This document shows positions 32,692 to 45,793 of a DNA stretch of 64,000 nt, one piece after another; within the stretch, counting starts at the first letter, position 1, and the number at the start of each line of letters is the position of its first letter. This stretch comes from Annona cherimola (lineage: Eukaryota > Streptophyta > Magnoliopsida > Magnoliales > Annonaceae), in NCBI GenBank assembly GCA_030490835.1, contig CM059971.1:248001-312000 (forward strand), read 5' to 3'. The notes below the pieces were generated by a model, which saw only the letters and a program-made list of their open reading frames with translations, did not search any database and had not been told where the DNA came from. The translations under genes were made by a program, and so were the position numbers.

Positions 32692-33452
32692 ATTCAGGTA
32701 TGTTCAATTCGCGTAGTAGTCTACCCTACTTGTACCTTATTTGCAAAAAACCTACCCCACCCTACTTATTTGTTGATTCGGTTGATTGTCTACCCTATCT
32801 TACCCATTACCCAAACAATCAGTTCTGATTTTGCTTCAAAATCGGCTCCTTTAATAATTAAATATAATATTTTCTTAAAAAATATTTCCATGTTTTTTAA
32901 ATAATATAAAACAATATTTATTTACATTTTAAAATCATAAGTACATAGGTTACCATTTATATTATTATATAACAATATAAAGTATAAACTGTCACAACAC
33001 AATAATTAAAACTATTAATATATTACAATCACAATTCAAAAGCTTATTTATAAAAGGCTTTTGGATGTCAATGACATAAAAATCAACTAGTTTCTTACTT
33101 CACGTTCCACAACTCTATAGGACACAGGATTTATTTGAATTCAAATTTATTAAAATGAGTATACACACAACACGTCACAGATAAAGCACAATACATATTA
33201 TCTAATATATATCATATATACGTAACTATACTCATTCCAGTTGATTCCGGGCACCCAATGTATTTACCCTATCCGTATTCTATTTGAGAAGATGGGTAAA
33301 ATTTTTATCATCTTCGTACTCATGGATAATATGTTATACCCTATCCTACCTAAATTAGGATAAGGTCAATGAGTATCCATTGATACTGTACCCAAATTAG
33401 GATCAGGTAATAGAGGACCCATGGGTACTCTACTCGAGTTATACCCCTAATC
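32692..33452 (-). mobile_element. hAT-like element, inverted copy of the 4352 family
   Basis: Reverse complement starts ttaggggtataactcgagta and runs through ggtaatagggtagac-type ends, aligning with 4352-5022 and 17514-18232. Frames inside are not conserved. Confidence 0.6.
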
Positions 33453-34713
33453 AAATGAACCGGCTACTTCAACTGATTTGGTTGGTTTTGCCATTCCGCT
33501 AGCCTTATTGTATATTCATCTTGAATTCCTGTTCTTGCATATAATAATACAGTATAATTTTTCATTTTTGCATGCATCCATTTATGGTTGTGGGTATTTC
33601 ACTCCTCATCATTTGTTCAGGGTCACCGGCTATATTTTTCAGTTCTGCATCTTCATGATTCACATCTAGTTGCCGTTACCCATTCCCATATTTATCTTTG
33701 AATAATCTTCTTATTCCATATGCCGTCTAGATCCTTGTGATTTGTGACGTATTACAATCTTGTAAATAATCTATATATCCTGCCATTGTCGGTGTACTTG
33801 TAATCCTTGTTTCTTACTACTCTTTCATTTTGTAATTTCTATTAGAATTTGTGGAAATATAGGATTGTAATTTGCTGAATATTTTAGAATGAAGGGTCGT
33901 TTTGATTGGTTGGAATGGAATTTTTGAACGAATGAAGTTATTGCAGTTCAGAGTTTGTTGGAATCATCATGGAGTCGCAGATTTTTTTTTTTTTCTCATT
34001 TTGTAATCTGAAGTATGGAAATCTGTAGAGCCAAATCAATGAATGAAAGGGTTGTAATCCTTTGAATGTTTGGAATGTAATGCGTATCCTGTTTGTGCTT
34101 TTATGAAAAAGAATTGCTGAAATTTCTTATTCATTGCTCGAATAAAGCCCTGTTGAGAGTGATCTGTGCATTCATCCATAGAAATTAATTTTCACAACTC
34201 ACAAACACACCACAAATTTTTAAACCAACCCAAATAAACTGAAAAATCTGTGCAAGTAAAGAACCCATTTGGGACGCAAAAGTTGCCCAAACCCTTCCCT
34301 TTGCATAACTAAACATCTTATTCAGAATCTTTGTTGTGAACCGATCATGAATTATTTTGTTTTCCAGCTTTTCTCAAAAGTTGGTGGCGATTGTAGTTCT
34401 TTTTGTAGTTTCTGGAAGGTGGAAACAGTAACCAAGCAACACATTGACACCACTTTAGTGTTTCGCCCACCAGAACAGCAGCTTGTCAAGAGAGAAAGGC
34501 CGGAGAATGGCTTGCAAAAGCTATGGCTCCTCTCTCTCTCTCTCGATCGACTCTCTGGGCCTGGGAGTTCTAGTTCAGACCCAATAAGTGAATATTGGGC
34601 TTGATTTTATCTGAAGATCTCTCTGGGCCTGTGCCTGGCCGCATGGTTGGATATTTCTATTTTTGAAGTTTAAACATATTTCTACCTGATGTCCCTCTGT
34701 TTTGTGGTTGCAG
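33453..34713. other. Unique region upstream of the CREG exons
   Basis: The expected first exon of the CREG gene (signal peptide plus the ARWLV-type segment) was searched for here by eye and not found. A 111-codon frame (34269-34604) has no recognisable domain. The region could hold an intron, a replaced 5' end or unrelated DNA. Confidence 0.4.
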
Positions 34714-35740
34714 CACCATCTCGATTCATCTGGGAGGCTCTCCATTTGGGTACAGTACCTCAGTTTTTAGCGTGTTTGTAATTTAGAACTGAAAAGAAAA
34801 TTTCCCATTTGAAGAAATGAGCGGTGGATGCACTGTAGGTATTGTAACTGAGCCTACCTTGCCCACGTAGCTGTTTGGCCTGCACACTAAGCAATTGATG
34901 GAGTTTGATTCTGTTTCTGTTGAAAGTCGATTTGGATAAGTGGGATGTCCTTGCTTGTGGTTTTACATTAGTGCAATCATTCTGTGCAAATAATTAAATT
35001 CCTTGTTGGCACCAGCTAACAGCAGTAAGCTTGGAAGATATGCTTCTGTCCTGATTTTCAATGCAGCATTTAACTGACGATTGTCTCTGTTTTCTCCTGC
35101 AGAAACGTAGTTTCATTCAGTGATGGTGCGCCTGGGAGCAGTCGTGGAATCCCTTACTTCTATCTCATTGCTCGGGATCCTAGTCCAACAGATGCCGCCA
35201 AGGATCCAAGGACTTCACTTACTGTCAGTGAATATGCCCTTATAACTTGTGGCCAAGTAGATCCTGAGAACCCAACCTGGGCCAAACTTACCCTTTCAGG
35301 GAGGGTATGCGGCAAAAGACAAACACTGCAAACTAGCTAGATTATATGCATTTCCATTGCCAAGCAATTAAATAGGATGACATATATATATATTCCTTGT
35401 CTCTTTCTTTGCTTGATATTTAATATTTCAGCTGAAGTTGGTTGATGCAAAATCCGAAGAGGCAACATTTGCAAAGGATTCTTTATTTTCAAAGCATCCT
35501 AAGATGAAGGGTTAGTATAGTACTCGAATTTACATGATCTGGAAATTTAGCATGACATAGGACTGTCTGAAGATGCATCTTGCATTGCAATTAATCTTTC
35601 TGCTTTTCTTCTGGTGTTCTACGGATTGGCCCGTGGACCACAGCTTCCAGATCTACAAACTGGACATTGGGAACTTGTTCCTGATTGACTGGTTTGGTCC
35701 AGCTAAAGAAGTTCCTGTAGCTGAGTACCTCGAGGCATGA
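34714..35740 (+). pseudogene. CREG-like gene, four exons recognised, probably non-functional
   Basis: Exons: 34714-34749 (TISIHLGGSPFG), 35103-35304 (NVVSFSDGAPG, GIPYFYLIARDPSP, TCGQVDPENPTWAKLTLSGR), 35432-35510 (LKLVDAKSEEATFAKDSLF, SKHPKMK) and about 35619-35740 (WPVDHSFQIYKLDIGNLFLI, FGPAKEVPVAEYLEA, stop). Donors (gtacag, gtatgc, gttagt) and the first acceptors (gcag, tcag) are proper and the phases agree. CREG-family proteins are secretory FMN-barrel proteins without known catalysis. Problems: no upstream exon with signal peptide was found, and the last acceptor reads tacgg where the 17 kb copy has tacag. It is either a recent pseudogene or a gene using another acceptor; transcripts would decide. 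Confidence 0.8.
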
Positions 35741-36374
35741 AAAAGTTTACCAGCTGACTGTATCTTTCTTCGTGCACGTGATGTCATCGAATCTAATAAA
35801 TGCTATAACAGTAACATTTGAATAATAATAATAATAATAAATAAATGCTAAGATGGGAGAGGCACCTCATATGAGTTGTGGAACCAACTGTACGGACCTC
35901 TTTTGATATATATATGAGTGTGAATGTTTGGTGGTTTATGACCCTTAATTATATATGTGATCTCTGATTTAGATGGGATTTGCTGTAATCTTTCACACCT
36001 CCAATTCGGGTATATTAAATAATAAGATACAAAGATAAATTTTATTTGACATGTTCTCTTAGCCGCATACGTTTCTGATCGACTCCTAACAAGTGCTATG
36101 CCACAATTTGAGCTATTAGGGTCTAAAAATTACAATTTTTAAGTGAAAATTAGGCCGCTGCGAACAAAGTAAATATTAGGGCGCCGTGAACAAGATAAAT
36201 ATGAAACCTTTTCTATTTCTCAGGATATGATAAGATCTATTTTAAGGGTTGAAATTCGGAATAGTATTAACATGCATTGTAAGAGGTGAATTGATTCAGT
36301 GCAGCCGAGTGCAAAACCCTATTTTTTATATTTTATGAAAACTTTTGACGCAACTGTTAAACTAGGTATATTTA
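35741..36374. repeat. CREG 3' flank and left half of a MITE
   Basis: Co-linear with 3455-3885. From about 36290 it is the left arm of the Mutator-like MITE, interrupted at 36374 by the large insertion. The MITE resumes at 42032. Confidence 0.75.
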
Positions 36375-36682
36375 TGTAATGCCCCACCCTCGGGGCATCA
36401 TAGACACGGTCTACTATATCAAAGCTGAGAATACTGAGACAAATAAAATCTCTCAAGATAAAAATAGATACCAAAATGCAAAATCATAAAAAATCTTAAT
36501 TAATACATCTCAAGTTTGTTCATCATGGAATTATAATACATATTCAGTGTCTATATTGAAGACAAGTAAGCATTATAAGATAATTTTAATAAAAATCTAA
36601 ACTTTTTTATCTTTTGATTTGCTAGATTCGCTTTTTTCCATGTTGATAGAGGCTCTAATTTAACATTGTATCCCCGTGTTTC

Positions 36683-38054
36683 TAGGGGTGCAAGTCGGTC
36701 CGGGTACCCTCGGGTAGGGGTGGAACCTACCCTTACCCATTTTTTAAAAACGCCTACCCTACCCTATTTTAAACCGGGTCGGTCCGAAGTATACCCTACC
36801 CAATTTTTTCAAGTGCGGGTTGGTTCCGGTTCGGTTCCAAATCGGTTTCTGCACACCTCTTTTTCAATGATAAGTTACAGAATAATTATAGAAAACAAAG
36901 GAAAACTAAACAGCCTTCTCTTGCCTCTATCCTGTTGGGCAGAAATCTATCCTGTTGTTCCCGATCGGAACATCGCATTCTTGGCAGTTTCTTAAACAGT
37001 CAAAGCCTCAAAACAACAACCATGCAATTCCCTAGTTTCACGTAGGCAAAAATCTGAGGATTCAAACACATCCTGTTTTAGAATGCAACTATTTAATGGA
37101 AGCAATTTCCTAAATCTAGGCATTTTCACTGGCGTTAAGCAACTGCTCGCATATCATCCGTAATGTCTGCCGTAGTGTTTCAAGCAAAAAGCCAAAAACT
37201 AGATGGGAAAAAAAATGTATATGCTAATTTTTTTAAAAAAAAAACTCACCTTGCACTTGCCAAATCAAGAATCTTATGAGGTACACGTAAGCGGCAGATC
37301 TTGCACAGACGGTGATTAGTGGGATCCACAAAATCCCAATATCAATTCAAGCATCGTGGGAATCAAGTGGGCCAGATGTCTCATCACATGCCCGAACAAG
37401 ATTGGATGGTGATTAAGGACTTGCTTCCCTATCAGTTTGGTGCGTCCGACATGTAATCAGGTCATCCAAGATAACTGATGTCAGCAATAAGGCTTCGAAG
37501 CAATGTCAAACAGGGCATTAGTCTCGAATGGAGGGGAGGGAGAGAGAGGGAGAGGGAGAGAGGGATAAAGGGTTGTTACCGGATCGCCACACCTTCTGCC
37601 GCGTTGCCGCCGTGCCGATCTTCTGCTGTGCTGCCCACCGCTGCTGAGGAGAAAAGCTGCCGACGAAGCTGCCGCCCACTGCTGAGGAGAAAAGCTGCCG
37701 ACGAAGCTGCCGCCCACTGCTGAGGAGAAAAGCTGCCGATGAAACTGCCGCCCGCTACTAAGGAGAAAAGCTTCCGCCTGCCGCTGCTGATGAAGCTGCT
37801 GCCCGCGCTGCCAGGAGAATCACGATCGGGAATTCGGGATATCGAATGGGGAATGATCAGAGATCTTTTAGGGATTTAGTATGTTAGGTATTTATAATAT
37901 ATAATATTAAATCCGGGTCGGTTCTGGGTACCCAGAACCGGAACCGACCCCCACCCGAAATTGACCGGGTAATTTACCCGAGGAACCGAACCGACCCTAC
38001 GGGTAGGTTCTATGGAACCGAACCTAACCGAACCTACGGGTAGTTGCACCCCTA
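36683..38054. mobile_element. 1.37 kb hAT non-autonomous element with 8-bp TSD
   Basis: Termini taggggtgcaag and its inverted copy (ttgcaccccta) with direct repeats cgtgtttc at 36675-36682 and 38055-38062. Subterminal regions are packed with ggtcggttc/gaaccgac and gggtacc motifs, as in plant hAT elements. It lies inside the 5.66 kb insertion. The interior (37470-37830) is GC-rich and repetitive, unlike the rest. No transposase seen. Confidence 0.93.
37640..37800. repeat. Tandem repeat of about 41 bp inside the hAT element
   Basis: Three to four imperfect units of ctgctgaggagaaaagctgc followed by cgacgaagctgccgccca. They are readable in all frames as Ala/Glu-Lys-rich repeats, so short frames here (78-81 codons on both strands) are artefacts. 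Confidence 0.85.
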
Positions 38055-41000
38055 CGTGTTTCCACTGAAAACAAAATCGTATGAGCTGAAAGCTCAGTAA
38101 GTAAAAGTATATTTTTACTAAATTCATTTTGCAATCATTTTGATTTTTTTTCAACAACAAGGACAACATTTATATTATCTTTTATACACAACAAACTGTA
38201 GTTAATGAAAAATTTTAAACATCTTGATGCATATGCTCACATATGTCAAATTCCAAACCATGCATTCACACTGTAGGTATTGTCATCTACTTGTATTCAT
38301 GTAGAGTCGTGTTACATATTCGTGAGCTAATTCATCTTCTTTAGTAGTCCTAAGATCGCTACCCAGGTACTACCATTTTACTTTTACTTCTTAGCGGCAA
38401 ATCTAAATATGCATCGTGCTCATGCATTATGATTGATGCACCACTTAAATTTATTACTTAACATGATTAAGAAAACTTTAAAATAATCTTGCTCATGTTT
38501 AAATAAACCAACTTGAAAGAAAATTTCAAACTTAGTGAATAATCACATTTCATAGTAAATCATAATATTCAACACTATATATATATATATATTTAAAGTC
38601 ATTGTTTGGTAAAAATTTACTTACTTCTAAGAAGACTTTAAACTTCTTCGTTTTTTAATCTCTTGAAATAACCTCAAGTCTCTTGTGGTGCCCCGAACTG
38701 AGGTACCTAGAAGCCTTACTCCGGGATTATTTTGATTGGTAAACATGACTCAGGATTGTTGCCCTGATTACACAGCAGGATTATATATATATCATCAATA
38801 CACGGAAAATATCCATCACTCATTCGACATAAAAAATACTTCATATATCCAAAATTGTTCTATAAACATTTTCATTGGAATAAAATATTCATTTTCATCT
38901 CTAAATTAACATCATTGTTTTTACATAAATATGCACATATACAATATTTATATCAAAACTACATAACACTTGGCATGCTGCCTGTACCATTATTTCTTGT
39001 TTGTTTATTGAAAAAGTATAAGTGAGTAATAATACTCAGTAAGCAAGTCATATATAATTTTTCAATCATTTTCATGCATTCCATAACACTTGGCATGCTG
39101 CCTGTATGCATTGCATTTGCATACATAGCATTCGTGACATTCCTTTGAATGCGATTCTAGCTAGGCGCCCATCCCATACATGCTCTTATCTCAGGGAAGT
39201 CGCCGCCGGCCTGAGTCTATATAAGTGACTTGGCAATAGTGAGGGGGACATCCGGTCTGCTTACTACCTCAACTAAGGCCTATTCCTCGTGCATATACTC
39301 ATTCACATACACATGCCGCCTTGATATTTGCAAATCATAAATAATTTCATAAAAAGCATTTAATAAACAATTTAACAAAAGAAACTTCAGTTCATGTAAA
39401 GCAGTTATAGGTATGGTCATTCTTAAATAAATTTCATAAAGCAATTTACAAACAATTTCAAACATTTTGAACATAATTTGCAAAAGATATAACTTGCTTA
39501 CCTTTTCAGTGGGTGTCCTCGACTTTTTTTTTTCCTATTCATGAAAAAAGGATATTTCATTTCTTCTATTCAAGCTACTTCCCATGCATGTTTTGTAATA
39601 TTTGGGCATTATTTCTTTATACGGATATTTTTATCCATAAATTCTTCAAAAATTTCATCCTTAAATTTAAATATTAATCTCAAATTTTCTCCAAAATCAC
39701 GTTATTTTCTGTTCACAGAAATGTGGTTACTGTTCATGAGTTTCTAAAATTGACAATTTTTTCCAAAAATAAAAAATACCATAACATAGCTTATGCTTAG
39801 TACATCATGGAAAAATTCATAAATCTTGAATTTATCATAATTTACTTGGCTAAAAAAATCACTTTCTCTATATACTAAAAATCAACATAAATTCACTTAA
39901 GCATAATCCTTAATTTCAAAAATTATGAAATTAATATATCATCATCCCAACATCATATTCATTCATCCCAAATCTTCTTTTATCAATTTTGGAGCATTTT
40001 TTACATATATCATGTGTTATTTTTCCAAATATTCTATCTTTGCTCCAAATTTTTGATGTTTTGGCATAATTCTAATTAGGCATTGTATCTATACTGCTTA
40101 AGTATTATCTAAGTATTGTTTTACCCTATTTAATATTTAAAAAAATTTAAGTAGAAATCACTTACCCGAAGTGGAGATACGCCTCTTTTTCTCACACTTT
40201 GTCTCTCTAACTTATTCATTTCTTTCCTCGGACGTGTGGGATGGTTTGGGGACTTAGAATGGCTCAAATGGATCTTGGATTTGATGCCCTTGTCCATTCA
40301 CCCTGCTGCCCTATTTATAGTGTTGCATTTTTAAAAAATTTAGAATTTACCCCCTAGCTTTGAGGTATTTAATTATAAATTAGTATTTCTTTTTAATATT
40401 AAAAAATTACTTTGAGACACATGCTACCCACCCTAGGCCTGCTCCAGCTCCCCTATCCAGCCCTTTTTTTACCTATTTTTTATTTTTAAAATTAATTAAA
40501 TTAAGCTAAATTAATCTTAGCCATTGATTAAAGATGATGATGATTAGTGGCCATTGATCTTGGTCAAGCCTCCAGCCACCCTAGCCTTCTCCAGCTCCTG
40601 TAGCAGCTGCCTTTTAATTAATTTTTTTATTTTTTAATTATTTATTTTATTAAAAAGTCAAAAGTTAATTAATGTAAAGTTGGATTACTTTTTTTATCTT
40701 CATTTGATGTGTCATCTTATCCTTTGATTTGTGATTTTCATTATATCTTAACACATCCATCATGTTCATCATGAATTTTTAACTATCTATAAAAATTTCA
40801 TCGAAATCTGACACTTGGATTGCAAATTATGAATTTTTCTTTATTTTTTCACTAAAATCCAAAATTGGATTAAAATAACAAAAAAATTACTATTTCATCA
40901 TGTAGTGATTAAATCCCTATTTTTCCTTTTTGTGAGTAGGTTAATCTAATTGATTAACTCTTAATCACATGTCTTAATCCTCGGTTAGTATTCATGTTTA

Positions 41001-42031
41001 CTATTCACGGGGTTAAATTCTCAATTGCATTATATCAATCTTCAATACATATATTCATCAATATAATTTATGAATTTTTATTTATTACAAAAAAAATCTA
41101 TGGTTACAGTATCAAAATGATGCGTATACGGTCGGGGCTTCACATCTCTCTTCCTAATTTCATCACAACATGTTCATTACTTCACCTTATATATTTTTAT
41201 TAATATTATTTAAATTCTCATATATGACCTCTCCAACATATGTCAAAATTTTATCTATTGAAAATTATACTTTTCTATTTATTTTGTGAATTCTTAACTA
41301 ATATAAGGCATTTTTGTAAACTATTTCATTTAAAAGGGGCTTTTTCATAATTTTTCTAAAATTTTTCTTATGAAATTCCTTCACACGTCAAGAGGTTATT
41401 TTGTAATAATCTTTTTAAAAATATCTCCTACAAATTTTCTAACAAAATTTGGGTTTTTCTATAATTTCTTCTAAATAGATACCTTTTTGCAAAATCATAA
41501 ACTCATGGGGGTTTTCTGTAAAATTTTCATCGAAAGTCATTCTTCTTACTCCTCTTTGCTGTGATTTCACCGCTCTCTGTCAACATTCAGTAGTTGCAAA
41601 AACTATCCAAAACGAACCCGAAATTTTCCTCTAGTAACATACATGAGTTCCATATTTAATATAGATTTGTCCAATACTTTTCTTTTTATAAATCTAGCAA
41701 ATCTATGAAGTTCAGAAAAAAGTGGATGAACCATAAAAACTTAATATTCTTATTGAATCTTCAACAATAAAGCATGAAAATTTCCACTTACCTAATTGGC
41801 ATACTCACAGAGGGATTTACTGGAACAGATTTGAGAATCACATAAGTTTTCTTCCAAATATCAACCCAACAACATTCGTTTCTTGCCTTTTGTGCCTTCT
41901 CTCTACACTCGTGCTCTTTTTGTTCTTTAAAAAAAGCGCATTATTGCTTGCCAACGCTCGCCCGCCAACACTCACCATTAATTTTCTTAAATTAAATTAA
42001 ATTATATTATTAAATATTTATGGCTATTACA

Positions 42032-42485
42032 ATTTAACATATGCATTAATTTTTATCTTTTTTGGAGATTTTTAGATTTTTATGAATTTTTAAAAATCAA
42101 TAGCATTTTTAGTAATTTAAAATAACTAAAATGCCACTGATTTTAAAAATCCAAAACTATCTAAAAATCTCCAAAAATGATAAAAATTGATCCACATGTT
42201 AAATAAACTTAAATTAATAGTTTCATGAAAAAATTTTAAAAAATAAAAAAATAAGTTTGGCACCTATATTCATTGAAATTTCAATGCAACCAGGTGCATT
42301 GAATCAGTCCACTTGTAGTGAACTGAAAGAGAGGTATGTAATCCACGGCAGCAATGGCATGAGAAATAAGGCACTCCGGCTGGTTCTCTTTAACGGCCTA
42401 TCAACTTGGAGTTCACCCTAATGAGATTCTAAAGGAATAGATAAGCCATGGCAATTATTCTTCGAAAGCTAAACACTAATTTAAC
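42032..42485. repeat. Right half of the interrupted MITE and cassette segment
   Basis: Resumes the Mutator-like MITE (ttaacatatgcattaattttt to tgcaaccaggtgcattgaat), then matches 4131-4350. Confidence 0.75.
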
Positions 42486-43215
42486 AACTTGGAGTAAGGT
42501 ATCCATAAGCAACCACAGATTTGACCCTATTTGAGTAAGGCAAAATATAGAATATTATCCGTGGGTAGAGGTAAGGTGAAAATTATTATCGACCCTCTCA
42601 AATAGAGTGTGGCTAGGGCAAATTTGTTGGGTTCCTGAAACCGACCTGCGCGGATATAATTATACATATGTATATGATATATATTATATAGTATGTGTTG
42701 TATCTTACTTGCAATGCCTTGTGTACACTCCTATTTTAACAAATTCGAATTAAAATGAATCTTGTGTCTTATGGAGTTATGGATTGTGAAGTAAGAAACC
42801 AATTGAGTTTTTTTGTATACATGTTGACTTACAAAAATCTTTTATAAATAAGCTTGTGAATTGCGATTAATATATTAATAGTTTTAATGATTGGGTTGTG
42901 ACAATCCATACTCTATATTTTCTTTATAATAACATAAAATGTAGCATATTTACCCGTGATTTTGAAATGTAAATGAGTATTGCTTTATATTTTTTAAGAT
43001 AATATAGAATTTTTTTAAAATATTATATTCAAGTATTAAATGAACTAATTTGGAACCGAAATTGGAACAGAAGTTATGGGATAATGGGTAGGCGGGGTAT
43101 ACTAGGGACCAAACGGACAAATAAGTAAAGTAAAGTAAAACTTTTTGTAAATAAGGTATAAGTCACGCAGATTACTACTTGAAACGAACCGACCCTAGTT
43201 GCAACCTTAAACACC
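42486..43215 (+). mobile_element. hAT-like element, copy of the 4352 family
   Basis: Aligns with 17514-18232, and from 42830 with 12085-12468. Ends are more eroded than in the 17.5 kb copy. Confidence 0.55.
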
Positions 43216-45793
43216 ATACACCTATTAAAAACCTCAACACCATACGGGTCTAGGGGTGCAAGTTCGGGTACTAGAGTACGGACCCAAGTAAGCCCAACTT
43301 TTAAATGGTTTTGGGTTGATATTAGTTGGGTCTCGGATAGTGAATTTGGGTTTAACCCGAACCGAATTCCAATACGATTTAGTTTGGGTTAAGTGTACTC
43401 CGACCAAATTACATCAGCTAAAAAATTCAAATTATTTAGATCAAATAACTCAAATAATTTCAATATATTTAGGCATAATCTTACATCTTATATTGACTTT
43501 AAATATAAACTAAATTTATTATATTTTTAATGAACCATAAACTAAATCTTATTTAAAATGTCTTTTGGTTGTATTGCCTTTTTTCATATTTTTAAAGAAA
43601 CATATGGCTTTTAGTTAAATAGTAACTTAATTTATTAACTGATTACTAATGATATTAAATAATTTTTTTGATAATTAACTATATTGAATAACACTAATAA
43701 CATTTTTTAATAACATACAATATTTTATTAAAAAAATTAAAATTTTAATGCATTAACCCGAATTATCAACTGAAACATTTAATCCATTTAAATTGAATTT
43801 TAGTTTCGATTTTATAAACTTGGTTTGGTTTAGATTTGGGCTTTAGAAAATAGATTATTATTTGGTTTGGCTATAGCTTTTCAATTTGAATTAAAAATAA
43901 ATTAACCTCATCCCAAAACGTCTTAACTCGAGCTCGACCCTCTACAAGTTATTAGAGTGTTGACATTAAAGATGGGAGTGTTTTAAATACATATACATAT
44001 ATTTAAAAATCTAAAAAAATATATACATATATCCAAAATAGTAAAACTTAGTTTATATGTTAAATATACTTAGACAAACAAGTATATAAAGAAAAAACAA
44101 AAAAATTATAAATAAATTTTTTGAAGTAGGCTAAGTGCAGCATTTATTTAATCTGAACGAACAGATTCCTCGTATATATTTGGTGACTATGATTGTTTTA
44201 ATTTTTGTGGAATATATATGGACAGTATCATGAGCATGATTTTGAATAGAGTATGTGAAATGGGTGCCAGTTGCTTTGATTTGGATCCAAGCCATTATTG
44301 GCAACCATTATTTAAGCAACCATTATTTAGTTGCTTTTAAAAGACTTATTTAATGCTCTTGTCAGAACATCCAGGTTCCAGCATGCAGGAGAGTTGTTTG
44401 AATGTCTAAAATTCTGATTATTTGAATGACACGTTTTAGCAAGTTGGATGATCCGATGAATTGTGAAAATTTTTTCCTGATCTATATTTCATCTCTAACA
44501 TACCTAGTGTTTTGGATTTTTGTAAACAGGTCCACTATGGAGAATTTTTTGTAGAAAAGAACCAATTATTATATTAATTACATAAATACATATTGAAAAT
44601 AAATTACACCTTGGCCATTGTACCTTTCTCTTTAGGTCAATGATTAGGCTAGGAAAATATCGGAGAAAGTCTAATACAGAAAGATGAGCTAAGAAAACCT
44701 GAAGATGGTTCGGCAATTTAGCAACCATCTACTTTGTATTTTTTATTACTTGATAATTTTGAATTAGAATTTAATGATCAAGTAGTCCACTTCCAAATTT
44801 TTATGCTTTTAGACTCATTGGAATGGTTTAATTTTGCAAATAAGGCCAAAATTTTAAGTTATTGAATTAAACGATTAATGTTATTATTTAATTAACTTTT
44901 AATTGGATCATTATCTATTTTTAAATAATTTTTTGCTTACTAATCATGTTGGGACTTACCCATTATTTTTACAAGTGAACCAAATCAAACGAGACATTGA
45001 AGTTTGGATTACCTAAAGATTTAAGAATGGTTATTTTATTTTATTCAAAAGTATTTAAAAGCATGTATTGCAAATAGTGGACACGTATTTTATTCTATTG
45101 TGTCTTGATTATGCCATATACGTGTGATTGATCTTGAAACTTTGCATTAAATACATGGCTTAGGATCACTTTTCTGAATTGATATGTTGTAGCAACGAAG
45201 CCTTATGCTCCCACTAGAACTCAAACTTGGGTACACACACCTATCGATGTGTTACTGCTACGTTAAGCACTAGTACACTTGGACAAAAAGTAGTTGAGGG
45301 AGAAGCAAAGAGAGCCAACCGCCACCCCTCCCCACGTAACGTGTTATCGTTACGTTAAACATTAGTACACATGTACCAAAAGTAGTTGAGGGAGAAGCTA
45401 AGAGATCTATAATAACTCTGAAGAATCCAACATTAGTTGGGGAACCCCTCCCCTAGGGTGTTATCGCTACGTTGAGCGTTGGTACATAGGGAGAAGCAAA
45501 GCGAGCTATAATAACTTTGAAGAATCTAACATTGGTTGGGCACCCTCACCCCAAGGTGGGATACACAAGAAGCTTGGCAAACTCTAAAGTACAAGTGGGC
45601 CTATTTTAGACCAAATGCACAGTTAATTATGGTGTAGTTCACTGCATAGGAAAGGTTCAATCTCTCTTTATATATATAGTCGGTAAACATAAGCATAAGT
45701 GTAAATATCTCCTCCATCCGGTAAAGATTTTCACATATTAAAGAGCAGCAGCTTCATGAATTTGCAGAAATATCTCTTAAGAAAATCTCCTAA
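43216..45793. repeat. Duplicated block A, second copy
   Basis: Co-linear with 12480-15750 except for the absence of the Mutator-type MITE (empty site at about 43230) and the Tourist MITE (empty site at about 43730). Contains the hAT-like stretch 43249-43945 and the tandem array 45245-45590. No gene. Confidence 0.75.

Larger units (their letters stand above)
36375..42031 (+). mobile_element. 5.66 kb insertion with TG...CA ends and attta TSD (LTR-type)
   Basis: Starts tgtaatgccccaccctcggg and ends ggctattaca, with the MITE target duplicated as attta on both sides (36370-36374, 42032-42036). Uninterrupted paralogues of the target lie at 3880 and elsewhere. Terminal tgtaat/attaca and the 5-bp duplication fit an LTR retrotransposon, but no gag/pol or second LTR is visible. 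A segment gcgtatacggtcggggcttcaca at about 41120-41143 looks like an LTR 3' end. It may be a long solo LTR plus extra sequence, or a large derivative. Repeated ataacacttggcatgctgcc occurs at 38963 and 39083. AT-rich and essentially non-coding. Confidence 0.7.

Noticed and set aside
34269..34604. 111-codon frame upstream of the CREG exons, tested as its first exon
   Set aside because: No signal peptide, no similarity to the expected segment before TIS..LGG, and it does not join in phase to the exon at 34714.
37478..37723. 81-codon plus and 78-codon minus frames
   Set aside because: Both lie in the GC-rich tandem repeat of the hAT element and are open on both strands, which is typical of repeats rather than coding DNA.
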